Positions 47,172 to 56,812 of a stretch of DNA of 64,000 bases are shown here, one piece after another. Position 1 is the first letter of the stretch; the number at the start of each line of letters is the position of its first letter. The stretch is from Bacteroidales bacterium (GTDB lineage: Bacteria; Bacteroidota; Bacteroidia; Bacteroidales; UBA932). The stretch is taken from positions 29,422 to 93,421 of the forward strand of contig JAFRSW010000020.1 in NCBI GenBank assembly GCA_017427385.1, read 5' to 3'. The notes below the pieces were generated by a model that saw only the letters and a program-made list of their open reading frames with translations, did no database searches and was not told where the DNA came from. The position numbers and the translations under genes were made by a program.

Positions 47172-48259
47172 TATTCTCCGGCTTCCTTCAGGCGTTCGGC
47201 GTTCTCTGCAACCTGCAGCTGGTCTATGCACTCACGTATGTCGCCGTCCATGAAGGCGGGAAGGTTGTACATTGTCCAGTTGATGCGGTGGTCGGTCACA
47301 CGCGACTGCGGATAGTTGTAGGTGCGTATCTTTGCGGAACGGTCGCCTGTGGAAACCATGGTCTTGCGCTTTGCAGCGATGCCGTCCAGATACTTCTGAT
47401 GCTCCATGTTGTAGAGGCGGGTGCGCAGCTCCTCCATGGCACGCTCCGCATTCTTGATCTGGGAGCGCTCCTCCTGGCACTGCACCACGATTCCGGAAGG
47501 GATGTGGGTGAGACGCACGGCGGAATAGGTAGTGTTGACTCCCTGTCCGCCCGGGCCCGATGCGCAGAAGAGGTCCTTGCGTATGTCGGCGGGATTGATC
47601 TCGATGTCGAACTCCCCTGCCTCGGGGAAGACGGCCACGGATGCAGCCGAAGTCTGGATACGGCCCTGGGTCTCGGTCTGGGGCACGCGCTGCACGCGAT
47701 GCACGCCCGACTCATACTTCATGATGCCGTAAACTCCATCCGGCCCGGAAAGCTTGAAGACCACCTGCTTGAATCCCCCCGAAGTACCGGGAGCCTGGTC
47801 GGTGATTTCCAGCTTCCAGCCCATGCTCTCCGCAAAGTGCTGATACATGCGGAAGAGGTCCCCGGCAAAGATGGCGGCTTCGTCGCCGCCGGTGCCGCCG
47901 CGGATTTCCACAAGGGCGTTCTTGCTGTCGTCCGGATCTGCCGGAATCAGTAACAACTTGATATTCTGTTCGATATCAGGTATCTGGCTTTCTATTTCAT
48001 TGATCTCATCCCGCGCCATTTCCTTGAGTTCCGGATCGCTTTCGTTCATGAAAACGTCCTTTGCGGAAGCCAGGTTATCCAGCTTCTTCTTATAGTCCAG
48101 CCCTGCTTTGATGATGGGCTCGAGTTCCTTGTAGTCTTTGTTCAGCTGAACGTACTTCTTCATATCCGACATCACGTCGGGACTGGCAAGCTGCTCCTGG
48201 AGCGAAGCGAACTTGTCTTGAAGCGATAGTACCTTCTCTAATAACTTGCTGTCTGCCAT
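47171..48259 (-). CDS. prfA: Peptide chain release factor 1
   Basis: RF1 terminates translation at UAA and UAG. The 362-residue protein contains the codon-recognition segment with a P-x-T tripeptide ([10 protein letters not shown], about 185-194) and the peptidyl-hydrolysis GGQ motif in SGPGGQGVN (about 228-236). The [19 protein letters not shown] segment and length are those of RF1 rather than RF2, and there is no frameshift site. It is flanked by the GNAT-like gene (7 nt) and the LytTR gene (1-bp overlap). Confidence 0.97.
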   Translation of the reverse strand: MADSKLLEKVLSLQDKFASLQEQLASPDVMSDMKKYVQLNKDYKELEPIIKAGLDYKKKLDNLASAKDVFMNESDPELKEMARDEINEIESQIPDIEQNIKLLLIPADPDDSKNALVEIRGGTGGDEAAIFAGDLFRMYQHFAESMGWKLEITDQAPGTSGGFKQVVFKLSGPDGVYGIMKYESGVHRVQRVPQTETQGRIQTSAASVAVFPEAGEFDIEINPADIRKDLFCASGPGGQGVNTTYSAVRLTHIPSGIVVQCQEERSQIKNAERAMEELRTRLYNMEHQKYLDGIAAKRKTMVSTGDRSAKIRTYNYPQSRVTDHRINWTMYNLPAFMDGDIRECIDQLQVAENAERLKEAGE

Positions 48260-48266
48260 ATAATGA

Positions 48267-49391
48267 TTATTCTCCTATCTTCTTGATGTAGCAGCGGCGG
48301 CGCATGAACGGCTCGTGCTCGTAGCTGTTCCAGATGTTCACGGCACTGTTGCTCTCAATCTGGGGATTGGATATCGCCCAGCGCATTCCCACGCGTATGG
48401 CCTTGTCCGCCATTTCCTTGTAATACACCGCCGACACTCCCTTGTTCTGCCACTCCGGCACGGCCCCGTTGATCATGAGGTCGGTGGTCTCGAAGTTGTG
48501 CATCGCGCGCAGCAGGTGGAACCATCCGAAGGGGAAAAGCTTGCCTTTCGCCTTCTGGAGGGCCCTGGATATGGTGGGGAAGGAAATGCCGAATGCCACT
48601 ATGTTGTCGTTCTCGTCGAGCAGCACGCAGCTGGCCTTGTCGGATATGTAAGGCATGGAATCTGCCGCTTCCTGGTCGATTTCGGCATCGGTGAACGGGA
48701 TGAAGTTGTATACCGTTTCTGCGAAGCTGTCGCTGTAGAGGCGGAAGAACTTCCGCACCATTTCCGGATCTTTCTTGAGCTTGTCCAGACTGCCGAAATG
48801 GAGGTTGTAGCGCTCTTCGACAATCTTCGCTACGCGGCGGGCCTTCTCCGGCACTCCGTGGTTGGCCACCATCTTGTACTGCAGCCAGTCGCACTCCTTC
48901 TGGAAGCCGAGCTGCTCCATGAAATCGTTGTAGTAGGGATAATTGTAGAGGCAGTTGAAGGGAGGGATGTTCTCGTAGCCTTCCACCAGCATGCCCTGCT
49001 TGCCAAGGGTATTGTAGTAGAGAGGGCCGTGTATGGTGTCCATCCCCTGCTCCTTCGCCCACGCTTCGGCAGTCTCGATCAGCATGCGCGCCACCTTGAT
49101 GTCCTTGATGGTGTCGAACCACCCGAAACGGACGCATTTCTTGTCGTAGCGCTCGTTGTAGCGGGGGTTGATCATGGCGCAGATGCGCCCCACCGTCTTC
49201 TTGCCGTCCAGCACCATCCACATCTTGTGCACGCAGTGCTCCAGTGCGGCATCCTTGGTGAGGTTGCGCACTTCCCTGAAGTGCAGGGCGGGCACGTACT
49301 GGGGGCATCCCTTGTAGAGGATGTCCGGGAAACGCACGAAACGGATGATATCCTTGGCGTCGTTGACTTCAATTATCCTGTATTCTGCCAT
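48267..49391 (-). CDS. GNAT-like acetyltransferase-fold protein
   Basis: The 374-residue protein is related to large conserved GNAT-superfamily proteins (YghO-like) of Bacteroidota. Visible features are [20 protein letters not shown] at the start, [18 protein letters not shown] and [19 protein letters not shown], and a C-terminal GNAT-like segment with [22 protein letters not shown]. The substrate is unknown. The ATG at 49391 is 6 nt after a -7 box, so this start is preferred over an upstream TTG that falls in the box. It heads the operon containing prfA. Confidence 0.75.
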   Translation of the reverse strand: MAEYRIIEVNDAKDIIRFVRFPDILYKGCPQYVPALHFREVRNLTKDAALEHCVHKMWMVLDGKKTVGRICAMINPRYNERYDKKCVRFGWFDTIKDIKVARMLIETAEAWAKEQGMDTIHGPLYYNTLGKQGMLVEGYENIPPFNCLYNYPYYNDFMEQLGFQKECDWLQYKMVANHGVPEKARRVAKIVEERYNLHFGSLDKLKKDPEMVRKFFRLYSDSFAETVYNFIPFTDAEIDQEAADSMPYISDKASCVLLDENDNIVAFGISFPTISRALQKAKGKLFPFGWFHLLRAMHNFETTDLMINGAVPEWQNKGVSAVYYKEMADKAIRVGMRWAISNPQIESNSAVNIWNSYEHEPFMRRRCYIKKIGE

Positions 49392-49397
49392 AGTCTG

Positions 49398-49405
49398 CAA
49401 ATATA
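49398..49405 (-). promoter_or_regulatory. -7 box (TATATTTG) of the GNAT-prfA operon
   Basis: The minus strand reads TATATTTG, 6 nt before the ATG at 49391, consistent with a leaderless mRNA. Confidence 0.6.
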
Positions 49406-49413
49406 ACTCTTTT

Positions 49414-50712
49414 TTATTTCACCGAGAGCCAGTGGGGCCCGAAGCGCTCGAATGCGGCGCGGTCCAGAGCCTCGCGGTCGTCGGGATGAGCGATGCTGAT
49501 CATCAGCCTGGCGCGCTCCTGCAGCGACTTCCCGTAGAGGTCCACGGCACCGTACTCGGTGACGATCCAGTGGGCGTCCGCACGCGGGGTAACGACACCA
49601 GCCCCGGGATTCAGCGTGGCCACGATCTTGTTCTTGCCCTTGTTGGTGCGGGATGCGAACGCGGTGATGCTCTTGCCGCCCTCGCTCATGGACGCGCCGC
49701 GCACGAATTCCACCTGGCCGCCGGTGCCGGAGAAGATGCGGGTGCCGATGCTGTCGGCGCTGATCTGTCCGGTGATATCCACCTCCGTGGCCGAATTGAT
49801 GGCCTTCATGCGGGGATTCTGGCGGATGACGAAGGGGTCGTTCACGTATTTGATGTCCCGCATCAGCACGTCGGGATTGTGGTCGATGAAAGAGTAAACC
49901 TCGTTGCTGCCGAGCAGGAAGGATGCCACGATCTTGCCTTTGTCGATGGCCTTGCAGGAGCCGTTGATGACGCCCTTCTTGATGAGGCGCAGCAGGCCGT
50001 CGGCGAACATCTCGGTGTGGAGGCCGAGATTCTTGTGGTTCACCAGCTGGGCCGCAAGGGCGTTCGGCAGGGCGCCGATTCCCATCTGTATGCAGTCGCC
50101 GTCTTCCACCAGGGCCGCGCAGTTCTTGCCAATGAGCACCTCCGTGGGTGTGGGTTCTGCGAATGCCGCCGTCACCAGCGGGGTATCGTCCTGAACCAGA
50201 TAGTCGAACTGGTCCACGCTGAGAAGGTCTCCGTATGCAAAGGGCACGTTGGGGTTCACCACTCCTATCACCAGGTCGGCGCTCTCGACGGCCGCGACCG
50301 AGCAGTCGACGGACGTACCCAGTGACACCCTCCCCTGCTCATCCGGCAGGGAAACCTGCACCAGAGCGGCTCCGAGAGGGATCTGCCTTGTGCGGTAGAG
50401 CTTCTGGCTTTCTCCCAGATGCACGGGAAGATAATCGGCGTATCCGGCATTCACGTTCGCGCGCACGTTAGGACCCAGGAAGAAGCCCTGGTCGAAGAAG
50501 ATGCCCTCGTAGCGGGGCTCGCTGTAGGGGGCAGGGCCTTCGGTGTGGAAGTGATGGAAATGCAGGTCCTTCACATCCCCGGCGTCAGCGCGGCGGCAGA
50601 GGGCGCTGATGAGTGCATGGGGCACGCTTGCAACGCTGCTCAGATGAATGTGGCTACCGGAAGGAATGTGGCTGACCGCCTCGTCGGCGGATACGTATTT
50701 GATTGGTTTCAT
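49414..50712 (-). CDS. Acetyl-CoA hydrolase/transferase family CoA-transferase
   Basis: The 432-residue protein is a family I-type CoA-transferase of the acetyl-CoA hydrolase/4-hydroxybutyrate or butyryl-CoA:acetate CoA-transferase group. It shows an N-terminal IHLSSVASVPHALISAL region, SLGTSVDC, MGIGALPNALA (about 228) and the active-site-Glu segment LHTEMFADG (about 245-253). The FSGTGGQVEFVRGAS motif near 345 binds CoA. The acceptor acid is not evident, so propionate, acetate or butyrate metabolism are all possible. A TATCTTTG box on the minus strand at 50743-50750 gives a leader of about 25 nt. Confidence 0.9.
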   Translation of the reverse strand: MKPIKYVSADEAVSHIPSGSHIHLSSVASVPHALISALCRRADAGDVKDLHFHHFHTEGPAPYSEPRYEGIFFDQGFFLGPNVRANVNAGYADYLPVHLGESQKLYRTRQIPLGAALVQVSLPDEQGRVSLGTSVDCSVAAVESADLVIGVVNPNVPFAYGDLLSVDQFDYLVQDDTPLVTAAFAEPTPTEVLIGKNCAALVEDGDCIQMGIGALPNALAAQLVNHKNLGLHTEMFADGLLRLIKKGVINGSCKAIDKGKIVASFLLGSNEVYSFIDHNPDVLMRDIKYVNDPFVIRQNPRMKAINSATEVDITGQISADSIGTRIFSGTGGQVEFVRGASMSEGGKSITAFASRTNKGKNKIVATLNPGAGVVTPRADAHWIVTEYGAVDLYGKSLQERARLMISIAHPDDREALDRAAFERFGPHWLSVK

Positions 50713-50742
50713 TGGCTATATTTCTTATTTTGCAATAACTTA

Positions 50743-50750
50743 CAAAGATA
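50743..50750 (-). promoter_or_regulatory. -7 box (TATCTTTG) of the CoA-transferase gene
   Basis: The minus strand reads TATCTTTG, 30 nt before the ATG at 50712, in the short gap after mazG. Confidence 0.55.
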
Positions 50751-50766
50751 AGAAATATTTGGGACT

Positions 50767-51558
50767 TTACAGCCCTTTAGCCTTGCCTTCGTCCCAGATT
50801 TCGTCCATTTCCGCAAGGGTCATCTGCTTGAGGTCGCGCCCCTGCGCTATGGTCTGTTCTTCGAGATAGGTAAAACGGCGGCGGAACTTCTCGCAGGCCT
50901 TGTCGAGGGCCACCGAAGGATCCACTCCGTAGAGGCGGGCTGCGTTCACTACGGCGAACAGAAGGTCGCCGAATTCTTCTTCCTTATGTGCGGTCCCGGG
51001 CTCTTCTACGGCCTCCCGGGCCTCACCGAATTCTTCCATCACCTTATCCCAGACCTGCTGCGGCTCTTCCCAGTCGAAGCCCACACTGCGGGCCTTGTCC
51101 TGCATTGCATAGGCTTTCAGCACCGGTGGGAAACTCCTCGGCACACCGCCCAGGATGGTGCGGTTGCCGCCTTTCTCCTTAGTCTTTATGAGTTCCCAGT
51201 TCTTCGCTACTTCCTCTTCAGTCATGCCCTCGGACGCACCATTTCCGAACACGTGGGGATGGCGGAAACGCATCTTCTCGCACAGGCCATGGATCACGTC
51301 CGCAATATCCCAGCGGCCTTCCTCTTCGGCTATACGCGCGTAAAATATTATATGAAGGAGCACGTCGCCGAGCTCCTTGCGAAGGTCCTTGTCGTCGCTG
51401 CGCAGCACCGCATCGCTCAACTCATAAACCTCTTCCACGGTCATCGGCCGCAGGCTTTCCGTGGTCTGCGCCGCATTCCACGGGCACTTCGCACGCAGCG
51501 TCTCCATTATCTCCAGCGCCTCAGCGAACGCCGCCAGTTTTTCTTCTTTCGTATGCAT
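50767..51558 (-). CDS. mazG: Nucleoside triphosphate pyrophosphohydrolase MazG
   Basis: MazG hydrolyses (d)NTPs to monophosphates and PPi, clearing non-canonical or excess nucleotides. The 263-residue protein has two MazG folds: the N-terminal one begins CPWNAAQTTESLRP and contains EEVYELSDAV and KELGDVLLHIIFYA; the C-terminal one has EEFGEAREAV and EEEFGDLLFAVVNAAR, with the Glu/Asp metal ligands in both. Length is typical for the tandem type. It lies 4 nt downstream of rsmD in a four-gene operon. Confidence 0.95.
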   Translation of the reverse strand: MHTKEEKLAAFAEALEIMETLRAKCPWNAAQTTESLRPMTVEEVYELSDAVLRSDDKDLRKELGDVLLHIIFYARIAEEEGRWDIADVIHGLCEKMRFRHPHVFGNGASEGMTEEEVAKNWELIKTKEKGGNRTILGGVPRSFPPVLKAYAMQDKARSVGFDWEEPQQVWDKVMEEFGEAREAVEEPGTAHKEEEFGDLLFAVVNAARLYGVDPSVALDKACEKFRRRFTYLEEQTIAQGRDLKQMTLAEMDEIWDEGKAKGL

Positions 51559-51562
51559 GGGA

Positions 51563-52096
51563 CTATTTTGTAAAGAACGAGAAATGCACGCGGCCGTAGA
51601 CCTTCTCCTTCACAAAGCAAGGATGGGTGGTGAAGGAATGCTCGTCGCCGTGCTCGAGGATGAAGTAGCAGCCGGGGTGGAGGATGTCCTGCGAGAGGAC
51701 CTTGTCGGGTATGGTATCCAGGCCCTCGAGGGCGTAGGGCGGGTCCGCGAAGATGAGGTCGAACTTCTCGGTGCAGATGGGAAGGAAGTCGAAGACATTG
51801 TCCCGCACCATGGTCACGTTCTGCAGGCCCAGGCGGGCGGCTTCGCGCTTGATGAAGGATGCATTCTCCCGAGCCATCTCCACGCAGTAGACACGTGCCG
51901 CGCCACGGGATGCGAACTCAAAACTGATGGCCCCGGTGCCACCGAAGAGGTCCAGCACCTTCAGGTCTTCGAACTCGTATTCATTGTTGAGGATATTGAA
52001 AAGGCCCTCCCTGGCAAAATCCGTGGTGGGCCTCGCCGCATAGCGCTGCGGCAGTTCTATGGTCTTTCCCTTGAGGGATCCGCCGATGATCCTCAT
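51563..52096 (-). CDS. rsmD: 16S rRNA (guanine-N2) methyltransferase RsmD
   Basis: RsmD methylates G966 of 16S rRNA (E. coli numbering) during 30S assembly. The 177-residue protein begins MRIIGGSLKGKTIELP, then has ARPTTDFAREGLFNIL, the SAM-binding VLDLFGGTGAISFE (about 47-60) and the catalytic FADPPYA motif (about 116-122). The length and motifs are complete. Its start overlaps the DUF3822 gene by 4 bp. Confidence 0.95.
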   Translation of the reverse strand: MRIIGGSLKGKTIELPQRYAARPTTDFAREGLFNILNNEYEFEDLKVLDLFGGTGAISFEFASRGAARVYCVEMARENASFIKREAARLGLQNVTMVRDNVFDFLPICTEKFDLIFADPPYALEGLDTIPDKVLSQDILHPGCYFILEHGDEHSFTTHPCFVKEKVYGRVHFSFFTK

Positions 52097-52572
52097 ATCT
52101 GCTCCACCGACTTGAAATAGCGGTAGAGGCTCATCTCTTCCTCGGGGCCCACGAAACTGCGCATGCAGATGGTGGAGACCTCGGGGTTGAGCTGGAGCTG
52201 CTTCATCGCCAGGAAGATGTAGTATTCGGCGGTGGTGAAGTCCGCCGCCTGGAACACGTTCGCAAGAAGCAGGCTTCCGCCCTGGGCGATCGCCAGGAAG
52301 AGATACCCCTCCTTATGGGAAGCGACTATCTTGTTATAGTCCCGGCATGAGGGCAGGTCCCGGAGCAGATAATAGAGCTCTGGCAGGGCCTCAACTCTCT
52401 CATTATCAACCGCATACACCAGCACGGCATCGTACTGGGGCACCTCCACCCACTTCACGGAATCGCTCTCCTTCAAACACGCGACTTCTGCGAGAATCTC
52501 TCTTGCAGAAGTCGTATTGAAGAAGTGCGTCGGCACTAGAGTGCACGCAGGTGTGAGAATGGAGACTTCCAC
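52093..52572 (-). CDS. DUF3822-family protein, short form
   Basis: The 159-residue product resembles the C-terminal part of DUF3822 proteins, which in Bacteroidota commonly lie next to rsmD. The visible matches are DAVLVYAVDN, SHKEGYLFLAIAQGGSLLLANVF and YYIFLAMKQLQLNPEVSTI. Most family members are about 250-270 residues, so this one seems to lack an N-terminal portion. The upstream gene stops 2 nt before its ATG, leaving no room for it. Function is unknown. Confidence 0.6.
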   Translation of the reverse strand: MEVSILTPACTLVPTHFFNTTSAREILAEVACLKESDSVKWVEVPQYDAVLVYAVDNERVEALPELYYLLRDLPSCRDYNKIVASHKEGYLFLAIAQGGSLLLANVFQAADFTTAEYYIFLAMKQLQLNPEVSTICMRSFVGPEEEMSLYRYFKSVEQI

Positions 52573-52574
52573 CT

Positions 52575-53270
52575 CTACTCCCAGTTACCGGCGTTATTGT
52601 TAGGTGCGGTGACGGAACCCACCTGCAGGCCTTCGTAGCGGTTCTGGTCTTTCTTCTCGGCATCGAGGTTGATGCGGAGCTGATTGTCCATACCCTTGAG
52701 GAGGGCCTTGTAGGGCATCTTGGCCTCGAACAGAGGCACGGGCACACCGGATACGGTCTTTACGATAGCCTCCATGAGAACTTCCTGGCCTCCGGAGAAG
52801 GGGATGTACTTGAGGGAATCAACCACGAAATCGTCGCGATGTGTAAAGAGGGTGTCCTTTACGGGGATCTTGGTTTCTACGGAGAACACAAGGTTCTTGT
52901 CTCCGGCCTCATAGAGCTTGAGGAAGTCTTCTCCCGTCATCTTCTTGCGGGATGCCCTCTTGATCTTCTCGGTGTGTGCCACTGCCACGGAATCGTCCAG
53001 TGAGCCGACCTGCATCACGATTTCCATCTTGCCGTTGTTGTAGAAGTCGGCCAGGGAATCGACGGTGGAGGTGAACTTGCCGTTCACGCTCTTGAATGCC
53101 ACCTGAAGGGTGCGGATGTCCTTGAGGCGCTGGATTGCCACGCTCTCGCGATAGGCCTTCTGCTTATTGAAGTTCACAGGCTTCATGATGCTCTTGACGA
53201 TCAGGTCTACAAGAAGGACGCACAAGAGGAAGAGGACAATCTCCAGAATGATCTTTACTGACTTTTTCAT
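52575..53270 (-). CDS. Conserved membrane-anchored protein of unknown function
   Basis: The 231-residue protein has a single N-terminal membrane helix (about 7-28, IILEIVLFLLCVLLVDLIV) and a predicted extracytoplasmic rest with no recognised domain. It contains a segment with repeated Lys/Thr/Val strands (SVETKIPVKDTLFTHRDDF) and an Asn-rich end. It is the first gene of the DUF3822-rsmD-mazG operon. A -7 box is 33 nt upstream. I cannot name the family with confidence. Confidence 0.6.
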   Translation of the reverse strand: MKKSVKIILEIVLFLLCVLLVDLIVKSIMKPVNFNKQKAYRESVAIQRLKDIRTLQVAFKSVNGKFTSTVDSLADFYNNGKMEIVMQVGSLDDSVAVAHTEKIKRASRKKMTGEDFLKLYEAGDKNLVFSVETKIPVKDTLFTHRDDFVVDSLKYIPFSGGQEVLMEAIVKTVSGVPVPLFEAKMPYKALLKGMDNQLRINLDAEKKDQNRYEGLQVGSVTAPNNNAGNWE

Positions 53271-53303
53271 ATTCTCGTTTTAATTATTTCAAGTATATCC
53301 GCA

Positions 53304-53311
53304 CAAAGTTA
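53304..53311 (-). promoter_or_regulatory. -7 box (TAACTTTG) of the DUF3822-rsmD-mazG operon
   Basis: The minus strand reads TAACTTTG, 33 nt before the first gene's ATG, back to back with the nrnA promoter. Confidence 0.55.
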
Positions 53312-53343
53312 GAAATTTCATTTTTCAAATGCAATATTCTTAT

Positions 53344-53351
53344 TAAATTTG
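53344..53351 (+). promoter_or_regulatory. -7 box (TAAATTTG) of nrnA
   Basis: TAAATTTG matches the consensus and is 13 nt from the ATG at 53365, giving a very short leader. Confidence 0.55.
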
Positions 53352-53364
53352 CTCGCGAAAAAAT

Positions 53365-54396
53365 ATGGAAAACATCTCTTCCTTAAGCCATCTGCTCGGA
53401 GCATCCCGCAAGGTCTCCATAATTGTGCACACGCACCCCGACGGTGATGCGCTCGGCAGCGGTTGCGCCATGGCGGAATACCTTACCCGGAGGCTTGGGA
53501 AAGATGCCCGCCTGATTGTCCCGGACAGCGTCCCCCACACACTCACCTTCCTGGAAAAAGGATTTGATGTCCTGGACGCTTCCGCGGAACCGGAAGCCGC
53601 CACAGAGAGGATAGCCGGATCCGACCTCATCCTCATCCTGGACCTCAACCAGCTTCACCGCACCGAGCAGCTGGAGACCGTTATCGCCTCCTCCCCTGCC
53701 ACCAAGGTGCTGGTGGACCACCATCTCCGTCCGGACACCGAACCCTTCGCGCTGGTGTTCTCCGAGCCGGAGAGGTCGTCCACCTGCGAGCTGCTCTATT
53801 TCATCCTCAAGGAGATGGAAGGCGGCAGCATCGCAGACATCCCTTCCAAGAGCCTCTATGCCCTCATGGTTGGAATGACCACAGACACGAACAACTTCGC
53901 CAACTCCGTGATACCCACCACTTTGCAGATGGCATCCGAACTTCTGCAGGCAGGTGTGGACAGGGATGACATAATCGACAAACTCTACCACAGCGACAGC
54001 GAACAGCGCCTGCTTTCCTTCGCCGACATGATATCCAACCACCTGGTCATCCTCCCCTCGGGAGTATCCTACATGATAATGACGGAAGAGATGCAGACTG
54101 CTTATGGAGTGGATGCCGGCGATACCGAAGGCCTGGTGAACATGCCGCTGAAGGTGGACAGGGTGCGCATGAGCATCTTCATCCGCGAAGACGCAGGGCA
54201 TTTCCGCGTGAGCATACGCTCCAAGCGGGGCCTGTCCGCCCGCAACATGGCTGCGGAGTATTTCCACGGAGGCGGACACGAGCTCGCTGCCGGCGGCAAG
54301 ATTTTCTGGCCGGAAGACATCCCTTCGAAAGATGCAGCCGCCGGATATCTCGAAGAGATTGCGGCACGATTTCTGCGAAACGAAACGACGAACTGA
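53365..54396 (+). CDS. nrnA: Bifunctional oligoribonuclease / pAp phosphatase NrnA
   Basis: NrnA degrades short RNA oligomers and dephosphorylates 3'-phosphoadenosine 5'-phosphate. The 343-residue protein has a DHH domain with HPDGDALGSG (24-33), ILDLNQLHR (about 91-99) and the DHH triad (118-120), then a DHHA1 domain with RGLSARNMAAEYFHGGGHELAAGG (around 285-310). The length is standard. It starts a four-gene plus-strand operon (nrnA, FKBP lipoprotein, MATE, beta-lactamase-like). Confidence 0.94.
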   Translation: MENISSLSHLLGASRKVSIIVHTHPDGDALGSGCAMAEYLTRRLGKDARLIVPDSVPHTLTFLEKGFDVLDASAEPEAATERIAGSDLILILDLNQLHRTEQLETVIASSPATKVLVDHHLRPDTEPFALVFSEPERSSTCELLYFILKEMEGGSIADIPSKSLYALMVGMTTDTNNFANSVIPTTLQMASELLQAGVDRDDIIDKLYHSDSEQRLLSFADMISNHLVILPSGVSYMIMTEEMQTAYGVDAGDTEGLVNMPLKVDRVRMSIFIREDAGHFRVSIRSKRGLSARNMAAEYFHGGGHELAAGGKIFWPEDIPSKDAAAGYLEEIAARFLRNETTN

Positions 54397-54405
54397 AAGA
54401 AAGCT

Positions 54406-55434
54406 ATGAAATCAAGATATATCATTATAGCGGCCGTCCTCTTTGCGCTGGTTTCCTGCGCGAAGGAGAAAAGCGCCGGCCTCAACGACGACACCAAGCG
54501 CTATTTCGACGCCTGGATATCCCAGAATCATCCCACCGCCACCAAAACCCCGCTTGGAGCCTATATTCTCAGCGAAACCCCCGGCACTGGTACATTCATC
54601 AGCGATTCTGCGTTCGTGAGGGTCAATTACACCACCTACACCCTCAAGGGCGCCCTCGCGACAACCACGCTGGAAAAGAAAGCCCGGCAGGCCGGAAGCT
54701 ATGACAAATCTTCATACTACGGCCCTGTGGTAGCCTGGCGCGGAGAAGAGCAGGATAATCTGGCTGCAGGCGTGGAAGAGGCCCTTTCCACGATGAAAGT
54801 CGGCGGGCGCAAGACGGTCGTCATCCCCGGATGGCTCAGCGAGTCGGAACGTTACGATTCCGAAGAGAAATACCTTAAGAACTGCTCCGGCACCGATTAT
54901 ATCTACGAACTCGAACTTGTGGATGTTTTCAACGATGTAGACCGCTGGGAGCGCGATTCGCTGCTTAAGTTCATGGCTGCGAACTATCCTGCCGCAAAAG
55001 AAGACACCACACTCACGGGATTCTTCTATGTGAAGACCAAGGCCGGAGAAGACAAGGAATTCGCTTCCGATACCACCATCTACCTCAACTATACAGGGCG
55101 CCTGTTGAACGGCAAGGCCTTCGACACCACCATCAAGGATACCGCAAAGGTCTGGGGTCTTTATTCCGCAAGCAAAGAATATGCTCAGACAAAGGTGAAC
55201 TGGTATAGCGCCAGCGAAAATTACAACTACATCACATTAGGTAACAACAGCAGCGACTCAGAGACCGGAAACACCATCACCGGCTTTGCCTACGCCCTCG
55301 ACAAAATGCACCCCGGAGAGGCCGGCAAGTGCTTCTTCATTTCCAAATACGGATACAGTTCCGGCGGCTCGGGATCCACTATTCCCGCTTATTCCCCGCT
55401 CTGCTTCGAATTAGAGATTACGGAAGCTCCTTAG
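54406..55434 (+). CDS. Lipoprotein with two FKBP-type peptidyl-prolyl isomerase domains
   Basis: The 342-residue product has a lipoprotein signal (LVSC, Cys18). Two FKBP-like modules follow: the first at about 45-175 (FVRVNYTTYTLKG, then AAGVEEALSTMKVGGRKTVVIPGWL and YIYELELVDV), the second at about 195-340 (IYLNYTGRLLNGKAFDTT, NTITGFAYALDKMHPGEAGKCFFIS, YSPLCFELEI). It is probably a periplasmic folding factor for envelope proteins. It lies 9 nt downstream of nrnA. Confidence 0.88.
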   Translation: MKSRYIIIAAVLFALVSCAKEKSAGLNDDTKRYFDAWISQNHPTATKTPLGAYILSETPGTGTFISDSAFVRVNYTTYTLKGALATTTLEKKARQAGSYDKSSYYGPVVAWRGEEQDNLAAGVEEALSTMKVGGRKTVVIPGWLSESERYDSEEKYLKNCSGTDYIYELELVDVFNDVDRWERDSLLKFMAANYPAAKEDTTLTGFFYVKTKAGEDKEFASDTTIYLNYTGRLLNGKAFDTTIKDTAKVWGLYSASKEYAQTKVNWYSASENYNYITLGNNSSDSETGNTITGFAYALDKMHPGEAGKCFFISKYGYSSGGSGSTIPAYSPLCFELEITEAP

Positions 55435-55438
55435 GCCT

Positions 55439-56812
55439 ATGGCAGAGTCAGTTCAGGGCAAAGCTCCTACCGAGCTTGAAACCAAGAAGATAAGCACGTT
55501 GCTAAAAGAATACGCGGTCCCTGGCATCATTGCCATGACCGCGAGTTCTTTGTACAACATTGTGGACAGCGTCTACATCGGCCACATAAAAGACGTGGGC
55601 GCGCTGGCAATCTCCGGCCTTGCCGTCACCTTCCCCATCATGAACCTGGGCACCGCCATCGGCACCCTGGTGGGCGTGGGAGCATCCACCCTGGTCTCCA
55701 TCCTCCTCGGTCAGAAGAACTATGTGACCGCCAACAAGGTCCTGCCCAACGTGGTGACGCTGAACGTTGTGCTGGGGGCGCTGTTCGGCGGCCTGATCCT
55801 CGCTTTCCTCAAGCCGGTGCTATTCTTCTTCGGCGCCAGCGAAGCCATCTACCCCTTCGCACGGGACTACATGGTCATCATCCTGGCCGGCTTCATCGTC
55901 ACTCACCTGTATTTCGGGCTGAACGGGATGATACGGGCCACAGGCAATCCCAAACTTGCAATGGGGCTCACGCTGTTTACCGTAATCTCCAACGCAATCC
56001 TCGACCCCATCTTCATCTTCGGGCTGGGCCTGGGAGTGAAGGGCGCGGCCATCGCGACGGTCATCTGCCAGACACTGTCGCTGATCTACAGCCTGGTGTA
56101 CTTCTCGTCCGGCAAGAACGTAATCCACTTCGGCAAGCGCATCTTCGGCTTCAGCTCCAAGATCGCCCGCACCTCCATGGGAATAGGCCTCGGGCCCTTC
56201 CTGATGAACACCGCGGCCTGCCTGGTGGCCATGTTCATCAACCAGCAGCTCCGCAAATACGGCGGCGACCTGGCCATAGGCGCCTACGGCATCATCAACC
56301 GCATCTCCTTCATGTTCGTCATGATAATCATGGGCCTGAACCAGGGCATGCAGCCCATCGCCAGCTACAACTACGGCGCAGGCAAGGGCCGCAGGGTGAA
56401 GGAGGTCTACTGGCTCTGCGTCAAATGGGCCACCCTGGTCAGCATCGTCGCATTCATCATATTTGAAGTCTTCCCCGGCCCGGCCGCCGGCATGTTCACC
56501 AACGACCCCGAGTTGAGAGGACTGGCAGTGCATGGCATGCGCCTGATGAACTGCCTCTTCCCCATCATCGGTTTCCAGATAATCAGCACCAACCTTTTCC
56601 AGTGCCTGGGGATGGTGAAGAAGAGCGTGTTCCTGTCGCTGAGCAGGCAACTCATCTTCCTGCTGCCCGCTCTCTACCTGCTGCCTCTGGCCTTCGGAAT
56701 CGAAGGCGTTTGGCTGAGCTATCCCGTATCCGACGTGCTGGCCTTCACCTGCACGGTAATCCTGATAATACGTCTTATCCGTCAGCTCGAACGCAGTGAG
56801 AATCCACAGTAA
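55439..56812 (+). CDS. MATE-family multidrug efflux transporter
   Basis: This 457-residue integral membrane protein has 12 predicted helices in two MatE halves (about 20-220 and 240-440). It shows the conserved first-helix start LYNIVDSVYIGH, GVGASTLVSILLGQKN, and NRISFMFVMIIMGLNQGMQPIASYNYGAGK in the second half. It belongs to the MepA/DinF-like group that exports cationic or other drugs using Na+ or H+. The substrate is unknown. Its end overlaps the GTG start of the next gene by 17 bp. Confidence 0.92.
   Translation: MAESVQGKAPTELETKKISTLLKEYAVPGIIAMTASSLYNIVDSVYIGHIKDVGALAISGLAVTFPIMNLGTAIGTLVGVGASTLVSILLGQKNYVTANKVLPNVVTLNVVLGALFGGLILAFLKPVLFFFGASEAIYPFARDYMVIILAGFIVTHLYFGLNGMIRATGNPKLAMGLTLFTVISNAILDPIFIFGLGLGVKGAAIATVICQTLSLIYSLVYFSSGKNVIHFGKRIFGFSSKIARTSMGIGLGPFLMNTAACLVAMFINQQLRKYGGDLAIGAYGIINRISFMFVMIIMGLNQGMQPIASYNYGAGKGRRVKEVYWLCVKWATLVSIVAFIIFEVFPGPAAGMFTNDPELRGLAVHGMRLMNCLFPIIGFQIISTNLFQCLGMVKKSVFLSLSRQLIFLLPALYLLPLAFGIEGVWLSYPVSDVLAFTCTVILIIRLIRQLERSENPQ

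Noticed and set aside
47171-48259. Release factor 2 with a programmed frameshift
   Set aside because: The gene has one uninterrupted frame and a P-x-T tripeptide rather than the SPF motif of RF2, so it is RF1.
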